A stretch of DNA of 64,000 nt from Pseudeuparius sepicola (lineage: Eukaryota; Arthropoda; Insecta; Coleoptera; Anthribidae): assembly GCA_963920635.1 (NCBI GenBank), contig OY987301.1, positions 10,632,501 to 10,696,500 of the forward strand, read 5' to 3'. Shown piece by piece: positions 34,801 through 46,044 of this stretch (position 1 is its first letter; every line of letters starts with the position of its first letter). The position numbers were made by a program, and so were the translations under genes. The notes beneath the pieces were generated by a model, which searched no databases, was not told where the DNA came from, and saw nothing but the letters and a program-made list of their open reading frames with translations.

Positions 34801-37800
34801 ATACAGTAGTTTTCTCGAGTAGCAGGAAAGTTAATTTCACTTTAAATATGACTATATAGTTCCGTAACTTTGGAGGTATTTCTAAAGTCGCTAAGATGTA
34901 GAAGTTACTTTCACCGTTACCATAAAGTAATGAAAACTTTAAAGTGATAAACAAGTAACACGATAAAGTAATTGTGACCATTGAATATAACTTTAGAGTT
35001 AACGTGACTTTAACGTAATTTTGCATAGTAACAATTCCGTTTCAGATACTTCAAAAACTTCTTAGAAGTACTGAAACCATAAAGTTCCAACTTGTAGTAA
35101 TAACTACTACGTAATTACTCATACTTTCTCAATATAAGTAATAAAAACTAATAAGTCGATTTTTAAGTAATAATAACGTAATAACTACTTATTCAAAGTT
35201 CCCATCTCAGTTACCGCAACTTTAATGCTGCTTGGGATATATCCTTTACTCAATGATAATTATACCTAATTTGTTAATTTATTTCCCGTTCGAAAAAAGT
35301 TTGGAATTTATTGACAGTAACTGCAAAACAAATTATAAAACAATCCTTTCTGGCAGAAATTTTAAAATTTGTTAAAAACCTCCACATAGTACCTAAACTT
35401 GAGGCATATACACAGACAAATCTTAAAATTAGCTGCTAGTTACTGTCAACATCAGAGTGCTCTTTGTAATTTTATAATAATTTGATTAATTTATTGTATT
35501 GTGTAAAACTTTTTTCTAACCTCAAAATAAAAAAGTTAAGAGGGACATTTGTACTCAATCGCCCTGTATAAGTGTTTTGGTTTTCCCGCTTAGCGTATTG
35601 TTTGAAGCTAGGCTAAGAAATTTAATTAATTGGTAGAAATATACTCTTTTATAATCGGGTTAAACGGTGATGGTTGCCCAACCATTCAACATTTTTATCA
35701 TACTTAACGGTAAATATCGATGAAAATCGAGGTGACATTGTGTGATGGGCCGGCTCCTATGAAAATGTTATTTATTTTAAGAAAATAACACATATAATAT
35801 AATTCAAGTGTCAATTTAGCAGATTAAATTATTTTACCTAGATAGGTACTCAAGGGTAATCGTGCGAAGGAGTTAAGTTCTATAGTTTATTAAATTTTCC
35901 TGATTAAATCAAAGTTATTTTTTACCGCTTTAACTTTTTTTATTTTTTTACCTAGAAAAAAACATTAACTAGAAAAGTGGATGGGTTTCAGTAGAGCCGT
36001 TTGAGTGCATTTTCAGACAAATAATTGAATATCGTGTAATAGGGCGTTTACTTTTAAACTTATACAGTGACCGGCAGAAAGTTGGACACAAATGGAAAAC
36101 TTTTTTAGTATTAATGTCTCAGAAAATTTCATTCTTGTTAAAAGTTGGTGCATCATTTCAAACTCAAAACGCACATATCAAAATTTAAATATATCTTTTT
36201 GGATACGAGGTAGATTCAAAAATGTCAAAATAACTCAAGAGTGAACTACCCTTATGTTTTAAAATACGGTAAAAAGTTACTTATAAAAGTTGTTTGGAAT
36301 GAAAGGTGAATATCAGATTTAAAGTCACAGCCACCTAGTAAAAAAAATTAACTTTTTTGTATTTTTTCGACCACCCTGTGTGTTACAAAAAAAACATAAT
36401 ACCGCAAGCTCAACTTATCATCGGATAACACATGAATTTGCTACTAAACTTTAATTTTGTTCGATTAGCAGCTAGAAATTTAAATTAATCGAAATCAGAG
36501 TTTAAAAATATTAAATTTTTGTGTCCAACTTTCTGCCGGTGTCTATATATACAAATCCATAAAATCTTTATTTGTAAATATGAGAATTGTGGCAAATTAT
36601 GTTGCGATTTTAGATATGCATTCAGAGAAACAATTGAATGTTGCATTTCTAAGATATACCTAGTCAAACTTATGTTTTTTTAGATGGTATATTTTTCAAT
36701 TTACGAGAGCTACGAATTTTTCTGATTTTAATGATATATATTCATTTTATATAAGATTTGTTCTACTAGTTTACTGTCACCCTTTTAAATATTGAATATC
36801 GGACAAAGTCAAGATTGCTATGGAAAATTCAAATTAAAAATAATTATTATTGTAAAAAGATGTTTGACAATTTACATTAATAATAATTGTTTTATTCCCA
36901 CAATTTTCAGTGTGTTATTATAGTGTTAAAAAATGCATACCAAATAAGCTTGTAAAACTTATTTCAAATAATACCTACATTTACTTACATACAAAAAAAC
37001 ATTGAAAATTCTACAAAACCAATATTACTGTAAAAGTTTTCCGTGCGTTAAATTTTATTTTTGCTGCAATTAAAAGGGATATGTGAGAGAATGTAATATA
37101 TTTTATTAAACATTAAATTAATTTTATTTAATTTTAGGAATTAAATTTAGTATTATACTTAAATACCTAATTATTATGAAATATTTGAAATATTCTAGTC
37201 TTATATAATTAGGTATCATTTTTTAGTAATATATCATTATCATTAACAATAAACACAAAAACATTGTGGCAAATAATGAAAACTGCCGAATTATGTTTAT
37301 CCGTTGTCTGAAATAACGGTTTATCATAACAATAATAATTATCGTTTTGAATTTTCTATATCAATCTTGGTTTTGTTCGAAATGCAATTTTTTCAAAGTA
37401 CGATGAAAAATGCTCATAATTTTAAATTGGAAAAATATATAGTGTGTTCCATAAAATGAAACATAATCTTGGTATATATCTCCAAAACGCGATTCATGGT
37501 TTTTCTGAAGTCGCAAGAATTTTTTTTTCAATTATCATATTTACAACTTTTTTCTAAATTCGGCAACAAAAAAATTAAGAGGTAGAATGTATTGTGCATA
37601 TAACCCTGTACATATTTCATCCTTCAGATCATTTGTCATGTTTTTATCGATTTTTCTAAAAATTGAAAAAAAAATAATAATAATAATAATAATAATAATG
37701 TGTGAAGCAAGTCGAGAAGATCGCGAAGTACAGAGACTTAGAAGAACGAATTAGAAGGCAATGGGAAATGGAGAACGTCCAGACGATTCCAATCATCATG

Positions 37801-40800
37801 TCAACAACTGGTGTTATACCAAAAAGTTTGCTGAGAAACATCAAGGAGCTGAATCTAACTGATAGTCTTTACAGGTCCATGCAGAAAGCGGTACTACTTG
37901 CGACAGCCCGAACCGTCAGGAAATTCATGGGGAATGCAGGATCGTCCAAGAACATCAATGTCACCTAGGGCCCGATAACATGGCAAGGGTCTCGTCCGAG
38001 CCAGATCCTTTTGGTATCCGGGATGCCCGGGATCTGAGTGAATGTTCCCCGTAGAGGGAGTGCGAATGCCTTTTGGCTAAGTCGATATAATAATAATAAT
38101 AGTGTCTTTATTGAATACATCAGTGAAATATAAAACATGAATATTAGAGGATGGCGACGTTCACACTAGGTGCTCTTCCACGTAACCATTACCTAATACT
38201 AGGAAACATGTATAAAGAAAATTTCGAAAGTAATAAATCGATAAAACATCAAAGTTAAACAGCTATGCCACGTATGTATTTCTTATATTTATTTCTAAAA
38301 CTGGGAACGCTAAGGGAATCCTTGATGTTGGTGGGAATACTGTTAAAAATTTTTACTGCAGAGTAGGAAAAAGATTGCTGGTACTGTGCGGTGGAGTGCC
38401 GGGGAACTACATATAGAGATGAGTGTCTCATGGAGCGACTATGGATTTGGCACATTTTAACTAATTTGGAATGTAAATATTGCGGCACTTTATATTTATT
38501 AATTTTAAAAACTAAACAGGCCATATTTAGTGTAAATCTTTTATCCAGATTTAACCATCCAGACGCAACGAAACTATCGGAAATGTGGTCAAATTTTCTT
38601 AAGTTATAAGAAAACCGAATGCAAAAGTTCTGTATTTTTTGAAGCGAAACTTGATTACAGCGAGTTAAGGCCGGCCAAAATACCAGATTACAGTAAGAGA
38701 TACTCGATAACACAAGTGCATCACAGAGCCTGAGTTTTATATCAGATGACAGGTAGTCTCTTTGCAGATATAAATGTCTCATTTTCGCATATGCCTTTTT
38801 TACTAAATGATTAACATGCGTACCAAACCTCATATCGCTATCTATGAACAAGCCAAGATTTTTGCAAGTGTCTGTGACATTTAATTGAACGTTGTTTACG
38901 AAAATACGAAAGGAATCATCACTTTCAACTTCTTTCCTACACCTTCCAAATAACAACATTTCAGTTTTAAGTTCATTTAAAACCAGGGAGTGTGCTTCTG
39001 AAACATCAACTAAAGACTTCAGGTCCGCATTCAACTGCATTACTGAGCTCTGCAGGTCAGCAACAGGGAATGAGTGGTATATTTGCGTATCGTCCGCATA
39101 AAAATGTGATTTACAGTGAGTCAAGGCTTTGTAAAAATCTGCCGTATATAAAAGGTATAGGAGTGGACCAAGGACACTGCCCTGAGGCACACCATTCGCT
39201 TTCAGTCTATAATCTGAATAGTTATTTTTAACATAAACTCTCTGGTGACGATTATCTAAATAGTTTGACGCGGAAAGAAATCTTTCGACAATGCTTTTGC
39301 TTTCCCACCAGGCAAAGACGATAAGAATCTGCTGAAATACAAAAAAAAAATATTTTTTACTGTTACCGATGTGGCTAGTTCGGCCCTGCGACGGCAACTT
39401 CCGGGCGATCGCCGAACGTCAGCAACCTTCCGGCGAAGTGAAGACGCCTATGAGTAGGTGACCGGGATATTCTTTAAGTGAAGTGAACCCAAACGTGGTC
39501 AAGGCGAGAGCGGCGACCACCGGCCGCTGCATTTCTGTTTTGATTCCGACATTCCGAGCTTGTTAATGAAATTCCCGTTTAAAGTCGTTTCGCTGGATTT
39601 AAAACACTAAGAATCTTTTGTGGGTACTATCTAAGCCATATTTTTCATTGTAGTAGTTTGATGTGCGGATAAGCATTATTTGGAAACTTAATTTAGGAGC
39701 TCTGATCTATATCCTATCCGAAAGTATTTACTCTTCTCCCTTGCTGTGATGACTGAACCAACACTATATTAAAGACCCGAGCATGACGTTATTATTTCAT
39801 TGTTGCTTGCTCTCTGGAATTTGCGCTAGTATACGAAACAAATGGCGACTTACAGGTTATAGTTATGACGGTATTTTAAATATCCGTGATTCTTTTTTTT
39901 TCAAGAATAAACTTCATAGGGCTTCTTTGGGATCGAAACCTACCTACGGCCAGTTAAAATTTATGTATTAATCAAAGTTACACCTTGTATAGGTAGTTAG
40001 TCCAAAATCACAGATCACGCAGTATCTATAAATACTTTGATATATCGTTTTTTTTCATTTGTATTAAAGTAATAGGTAATTTTTAATTTCTATATGCCTC
40101 TATTGAAAAATACACTCTCTATACCTTCTAAATCGAATAAATAATTTCGCCTATAATTAACCCTCAGGGGCCAAGGGTGTATACAGTGTGGTCATTTAAG
40201 TGTGCAATATATGGGATTTTTTTTATTAATTGCACAACGAAAATAATAATATTCCTGAAAGTTGTTGCATGTTCGATAACCATATTAGGCCCACTTAGAA
40301 TGGTTGCAAGTCAAACAGCATACAGGGTAGGTAAAAAAATATAAAAATTGTACAAGAGTGAAGTACCCTTATTTCAGAAAATTTAGCAAAATATTATTAA
40401 GAAAAGTTGTCTACAATTAAAAGTTATGCCCAAATACCAAAACAGCCTCTTAAGAAAAAAATTTTTTTTTGAAAAACATTAATAATTTCATAAAAAAAAA
40501 TTGTTTTAATATTCTCCCTAAACAATTTCATAAATAAATCAAAATTATATCAATTTCGCATAACTTTGTTTAAATTCAAGCATATTTGTAAAATAAACTT
40601 AGATTTTTAATTTTTTAGGGAATCACAAATTTCATGTTTGTTGCAACGATATTAAACAAAACTAAAATTCCGCAAAAATTCTTCTGAACAAGGTAAAACA
40701 TTAGTAATGATAATGTGTATATTAAAAAACTCTCATTTAAGGCCCAAAATTTTTATTTTAAATGTTTATTAAGAAACTGTAGAAATTAATCGACGAACAA

Positions 40801-43800
40801 TTTTTTTACATATATTTTTTTATATCTATCAGCAATAAAAAAAGTTAAGGCGGTTTAAACATTCTGGATTTTTCTCCTATACCATCAATTTTTTCTTGCA
40901 AAAATTGGCTGATATTTAGGGTGAGCTACTGAAAATAATATAGTTACTAAAGTTTTCTAATTTATAAACTGCATGTCGACTACATAATTAGGTACTTATA
41001 CTTTATTACTTATAAATAATAACAGATTACTTGTTAAAATACACCTAAACAACAAACATTCTGGCACACCTATTGCCACAAAAATTTATTTACTAAGGAA
41101 TTCTCTAAAACTGTTTAAACAATCGATAACGATGTTGGTAAACCTGTTTCTTCTGTAAACTCTGGTGGTCGTTAAATGAGATGAGAAATGATCACAAACT
41201 CCTAAACGGAAACCTACAGACTGCTTAAGCATGAACTAACTGTTCCTCGGTTTGGGAAAAGTGGCGTATTCTGCGTCACGTCACTTTTCGGGACACCGAA
41301 CTGTGTCAGACGTGAGTCAAATTATTCATATCAAAATACATAATCGCCTTTTAGAAACTGTCGTAGGCGTACACCCATAGGTACTACTGAAGAATTTCCA
41401 AATTTTCTGCTAGCGGAACTGACGAATGAATTACTGGTTGGTTTCTTTCTTCCGTGAAGAACAGACAGCGGACGCGTGCTGCAGAAAGCGCGGCACATCC
41501 TAATTAAACTTCTGCCTAAGTAGGCCTTTTGGTAGATTGGCGGAAAATGATCCATAGACAGAGAACAATAGCCGGACTACATGAGAAAAACAGGAAGTGA
41601 AGATTATAGATAGAACGCGAAGTAAAGACATATTTGAGCTCGCATTTCAACTCGAAAACTGAAACCTGAAACCTTGAACTCAACCTATGGTCTCAGCACA
41701 AGAAGACTCACATAATATACTAGTTGTGACATAATCTACCATTCTTTTTATCTTTAATATAACTGAGATCGACCGATTCGTATTAACACCGGACTTGGCA
41801 GTAGTAGTTGGTAATGCTGAATATCTACCAGCATTGTTGTAAAAACCAATGACGTCAGAACCTATAGACAGGTTTGTTTTGATAAACGCTTGACGCCCAG
41901 AACTAATCACAATCTAAGCGCTCCATTAAATTATTCCAAAAATGTCGCGAGATTATCAGAAATTGCCCCTTTTTGTCGAGCCGTAGCGAACTTATTTCGA
42001 CTTTGGGCTCGGAGGCTGGCGTCGTTAGACCATCCCCCGAGTCTTCAGGTGAGGTTCCGATGCTTACGGCGCCCCCAAACAAGAAAAAACATGCGATATC
42101 TAAGTGTGATTCTGGAGGAACTATAACCGGGAATCACCGGGTGTATAGTTGGTTGATGGTTGACTTTCTGTCTTTGTTTGTAGCATGTTTTTAGAGCAGT
42201 ATGGATATATTTAATCTTGGACTCAAAATAAAGGGCATTTTAACAATGGGGCACCACGTCTATAGGTTTTGACGTCATTGGTAAAAACCATCTACGTATT
42301 ATTAACTCAGGTTATAGCATGAAAATTTTGTATTGGCAGGTGTCAGTTTATGGTTTACGATACTGACAATCACCAGTGAATTGAAGATATAAATTTGTTT
42401 ATTCCTGTATGCACACATTGCCTATTGTTTATCAGATCCGCTAACAAACACTTAATAATTTCACACTGAAGAAAGGAGGCGCTAACTATCAGGGAATACT
42501 AATTCCAGCAATTCTCACCTGCTTAACTCAGCGGAGAGTAGGTTACTATGCGGACTGAATTTCGCCGGTCTCTTGTACATACTACAAATCAGTCTTTCCT
42601 TACATGGTTCCTCCACAAATCCTAGTCCTTGCAGAACCTGAAAAATATAAAATAAACAACACATTTTTAGAGACCCAGATCGCTTACTTTATCAATCTTC
42701 TCAAGAATGGGACTGTAGAACGGATCAAAGGTAATCGACGCAGCTTGGTATATCTTCCTTTCGGCCTTTGGCAATTCCGGTTCTACAGCTTTCACTATTT
42801 CAACACTTCCAGAAAACGCTGGTTCCACTTTTTGTTTTTCTGGATTTTTCTCGGGTTTCTTGTACACGGGTTGTTTTGCTGTTGGTTGCGATTGAGCGTC
42901 TGGCTGCTCTTGAGGCGGCAGTTTGGTTCCCTTCTGATGAAGCTCTTGGTACGCGTTGAATATTTGGGATGCTTGAGGTAGTGTAACACCTGGGGGTACT
43001 GTAATATTATTGTTATATTTTGTTGGTGAATCAATTAGCATTTTGTTTACCTTGTAGCAAAGTATTCGAAATTGAAGAAGGATTAACTATTGATTTGCTT
43101 GGAGCGTTTGGAGCGTTAGGAGCTGCTGGACCAACTGGAGATACCGAACCAACTATAGCTACTTGTCTAATTGGAGACACAATACCAGCAGGTGGTACAG
43201 CTGGCACTAAAGCAGGTTTTATAGGCCCAGTCGGAATTTTTGGACTAAGTGGAGCAACTGGACCAATAGGAGGTGATTGAAGATATGGACTTGGAGGGTT
43301 AATGACTTGTTTATGATTTGCCAATGCTGAGATCGCTACGTTCGGCGGTACTTTCGAATGGAAGATGGCCTGTTGCAATTTCAATTTCTCTTGCAGTTTT
43401 AGTTCCTTATTTAGCTGTTCCTGAAGGCGCAGGTTTTCTTCTTGGATGCGTTGTTTTTCTTTATGTAAGCGCAGTTTGATCTAAACAATATATATCCCAG
43501 TTAGTTGGTATTGCCGTAGATATCTATAGATAATGTAAAAGTTATCCTCATTCATTTCTAACGGGTAGACATACGGAAGATCGGCTTTACAGTTAGTAAG
43601 TATTCAGTATTAGCCAACAGCCATGAATTATTGATAATTTATAAATAAGCACAAAAACGTACTGAATGGGATATTAAAATAATAATACACTGCGGAGTAC
43701 AATGGATTAAAATAGAATTGGGCCGATATTAGTTTTAATTTCACTGGCATTGTTTGAATGAAAATAAGGAGCTGTGAAAACGATGAGTGTTAAGTCATTT

Positions 43801-46044
43801 AACACTTCAGTCAACTTTCCAGCAGCATTTAGTTTACAAAGAACATTACCTCGTTTAAAAAGGTACCTATTAAAAATTCAGTATCATTAACATATAGGAC
43901 GATGCAAATTGAAATATAAACATAGCTATAATATATTATACTGTGTCGTCCGAGAGAGAATACTATCTCTGAATATAAAGTTTTTTTGACAAAATTAACA
44001 GTTCCGTTATGAGTAAATTAATATAACATAAAATTTGTTGGATTCTAATAATAATTTAAAGATACGATTTTGACTTGCTAATGTGGTGTTTCAAAAAATG
44101 TGAATGCCACTAATGAATTCGAAAGACTATATTTTTAATTAACATAAATGTGATGATTTTTTTTCGAAAACGAAGCTAGATACGAAATAAATCAAGGCAA
44201 AAAGTTATATTTTTAGTTGCTTTATTCAAAACAATTTAAATAGGTAGTAATAAAAAAAAGATTTTTTTTTTACAAAACTTTAACCCTGTATTTCGGAAAT
44301 GAAGTGGACATATGTTTATATGAACCTTTTTTCTCATTTTGGCCAAGGAATATCCCCCTTAAATGTGTGCCGCGCATGTTTAATTTTTCACAAACATCTT
44401 TTTCATTTTAATTTTGTCATTATTCTCTTTTTGACATTAAAATAAAAAAATACTACGACTGGTTCTTAATATCTGGGTTAGTTTTAGTTTCTCCTTGACT
44501 GTGACTGATCTAAGTAAAAGTCGAGGATGAGAGTTCGATGAAATAATCTAATAAAAAAGCAGTCTAGACAGGTTATTCCAAAAAGTTTTAAGAAGAAAAT
44601 GAAAAATATATATACAGGGTGTTCCTAAATATCATGTACATACGGAAGGGGGTAATTCTTTGGCCCATTTTAAGAAAAAAACTTCATATGAACGTATGTT
44701 GTAAACGTCCTAACTTTTGAGATGTTGAAGTTCATTTTTTTAAATTGAATTTTGGCTACTTCTCCCGAAATAATCAAGCTGCTGAACTGAAATTTGGCAC
44801 TGCTATGTTTTTGGGGATGGAGAATAAGCTGAAAATGTCAATCTCACAGAGGGCGCCACTTGCGCTGTTTTTTGATCACGCTTTTACGCGTAACTTTTTT
44901 GAGGTTATCTTTTTGGTCCTGCAGGTCCATCATTTTAGTGCACATTTTCATTCTTCAAGAAAAAGGTACTCTTGTTTCATAACGATTAAATCAACCGTTT
45001 GCTTTGAAATTGCCAAAACGTTCTCCAAAACACCTGTTGGCTTCAATATTCGAAACAAAAAATTTTCACCTACCACCTTCAAGTGTTACAGATCAACTGT
45101 ACCATTTAAACTGAGAAAAAAATCCCCATGAACAATGTACCAAAAAATTATTCGCTTTCAAAATGGAAAGAATTGAATTTGACAAATTTGGACACTATTC
45201 CAAGAAAACCAATGGTGTTTTGACCAATGCTCATTTGGCATTTTTCTCATCATTTTAAATGTACATTTGAAAGCAGTAGGTGACAATTTTATGTTTCGAA
45301 TATTGGAATCAACATGTGTTTTGGGGCACGTTTTGGTAATTTCAACGCAAACGGTTGATTTAATCGTTATGAAACAAGAATACCTTTTTCTTGCAGAATG
45401 AAAAGATGCACTAAAATGATGGACCTGCAGGACCAAAAAGATAACCTCAAAAAAGTTACGCGTAAAAGCGTGATCAAAAAACAGCGCAAGTGGCGCCCTC
45501 TGTGAGATACGGTGAAATTGACATTTTCAGCTTATTCTTCATCCCCAAAAACATAGCAGTGCCAAATTTCAGTTCAGCAGCTTGATTATTTCGGGAGATG
45601 TAGCCAAAATTCAATTTAAAAAAATGAACTTCAACGCAATGTATCTTAAAAGTTAGGACGTTTACGACATACGTTCATATGAAGTTTTTTTCTTAAAATG
45701 GTCCAAAGAATTACCCCCTTCCGTATGTACATGATATTTAGGAACACCCTGTATCGGTGGCATTAATGAAAGAAAAAATATTGTAAATATTAAAAAACTG
45801 CGGCAAGTTGCCAATTGCCTTTTTTAATGGGATACTTTAGGAACACAATGTGCAATCTAATTTGAATAATAATAATAATAGTATACTTGGACTTACCAAT
45901 GCTTCTTTTTCGGCCTTCAAGACCATATTCTCAAGATCCGCCGGCACAGGCTTCTTGGTTTTCTTCCTCTTTAGAGGATTAACGGCTTGACCTTGGCCCC
46001 ATGATTCCTTGTCCTCGTATGGATCGTACCGGTGCGATATTATA
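31851..46044 (-). CDS. C-terminal exons 4-8 downstream of the minus-strand Osiris gene
   Basis: Five exons in phase on the minus strand: 45897-46044, 43051-43480, 42688-42998, 42519-42637 and 31851-31995, with consensus donors/acceptors and introns of 2.4 kb, 52 bases, 50 bases and 10.5 kb. They encode 384 residues. In order: RYDPYEDKESWGQ; a basic PLKRKKTKKP; a heptad-like coiled coil (KAEKEALIKLRLHKEKQRIQ onward, about 60 residues); a Pro/Val/Ile-rich repeat region (SPPIGPVAPLSPKIPTGPIK); a charged linker; and a C-terminal domain with two cysteine pairs, CKERLIC and CLRLYPTC, around NLLSAELSR and RFYKYVQAARDGQD. The first exon starts with a base that completes the GA left by Osiris exon 3 (GA|T), so it splices in phase onto that gene. 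Alternatively it is a separate gene starting at an ATG near 46082. I do not recognise the C-terminal domain; its conserved look (SPHSNLLSAELSR) suggests a real insect family. LINE and MITE insertions fill the last intron. Confidence 0.72.
32403..33284. mobile_element. 882-bp palindromic foldback element, TA-flanked
   Basis: The two halves are near-perfect inverted copies meeting near 32843. The ends read CAGGGTTATTCACTGAGAAT and its complement, and both are flanked by TA (32401-32402 and 33285-33286). An internal CAGGGTGTTCC/GGAACACCCTG pair (about 32530 and 33155) suggests a second element nested symmetrically or a composite end. It lies in the last intron of the minus-strand gene. Confidence 0.88.
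33443..35236. mobile_element. 1.8-kb element with CCCAAGCAGCA ends and dense GTAACTTTA motifs
   Basis: Short inverted termini CCCAAGCAGCATTTTTAG and CTTTAATGCTGCTTGGG bound the region. Inside, words of the type AAAGTAAC, GTAATTACT, ACTTTAAAGT and GTAACGGCGAC recur dozens of times in both orientations, especially in the outer thirds. No transposase frame is visible. The subterminal repeats would suit multiple transposase-binding sites. Superfamily and target duplication are unresolved. Confidence 0.6.
36065..36543. mobile_element. 479-bp MITE with CCGGCAGAAAGTTGGACAC termini
   Basis: The left end CAGTGACCGGCAGAAAGTTG and the right end CAACTTTCTGCCGGTGTCT pair over about 22 bases with small differences in the outermost bases; TA flanks both (36063-36064 and 36544-36545). 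It is AT-rich inside and non-coding. A Tc1/mariner-type origin is likely. Confidence 0.75.
37660..38100 (+). mobile_element. 5'-truncated non-LTR retrotransposon in a TAA microsatellite (R4/Dong-like)
   Basis: A pol C-terminus is read from about 37700 to 37968: KQVEKIAKYRDLEERIRRQW, then VQTIPIIMSTTGVIPKSL and MQKAVLLATARTVRKFMG. This is the C-terminal region of LINEs with a restriction-enzyme-like endonuclease. A 130-base 3' UTR follows. The sequence is bounded on the left by (ATA/TAA)n at 37668-37699 and on the right by (TAA)n at 38090-38100. Dong elements of the R4 clade are known to insert into TAA repeats, which fits this arrangement. Clade assignment rests on the target and C-terminus only. 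Confidence 0.7.
38101..39340 (-). mobile_element. 5'-truncated CR1/L2-type LINE with reverse transcriptase
   Basis: The minus-strand frame ends at 38255 and holds about 355 LINE-derived codons. Reverse-transcriptase motifs are NGVPQGSVLGPLLY followed by FYADDTQIYH (the YADD catalytic pair), then LGLFID. The C-terminal SLYVVPRHSTAQYQQSFSYS and IPTNIKDS pattern is typical of the CR1/L2/Rex group. The frame is intact but lacks the endonuclease and start of pol, so the copy is 5' truncated near 39330. Its 3' tail runs into the same TAA microsatellite that flanks the element on its other side. It lies in the last intron of the minus-strand gene. Confidence 0.88.
39341..41846. other. Intron sequence, no gene seen
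   Basis: Contains a solo TATACAGTGTGGTCATTTAAG element end at about 40180 and a CATACAGGGTAGG phrase near 40320; both are eroded MITE termini. A GC-richer piece at 39380-39560 has no clear reading frame. Confidence 0.5.
41847..42280 (+). mobile_element. 434-bp hAT-type MITE, copy 2
   Basis: Same family as 11722-12155, in the opposite orientation and of identical length. The ends are CAATGACGTCAGAACC and GGTTTTGACGTCATTG. The exact 8-base duplication GTAAAAAC lies at 41839-41846 and 42281-42288. The two copies differ by a small number of substitutions, so both moved fairly recently. Confidence 0.92.
44615..45751. mobile_element. 1137-bp palindromic foldback element, TA-flanked
   Basis: The ends CAGGGTGTTCCTAAATATCA and TGATATTTAGGAACACCCTG are perfect inverted repeats, flanked by TA (44613-44614 and 45752-45753). 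The halves pair along their length around a centre near 45185. Open frames at 44745-45131 and 45158-45436 are the same arm read from the two sides and so have almost the same peptide. It sits in the intron between exons 4 and 5. Confidence 0.9.

Noticed and set aside
42768..43280. Plus-strand frames rich in Gly/Ala/Thr (for example GAFGALGAAGPTGD)
   Set aside because: Antisense shadow of the Pro-rich minus-strand exons 5 and 6, which have correct splice sites and phases.
44745..45436. ORFs of 128 and 92 codons with similar peptides on opposite strands
   Set aside because: They are the two arms of one palindromic element read from each side.
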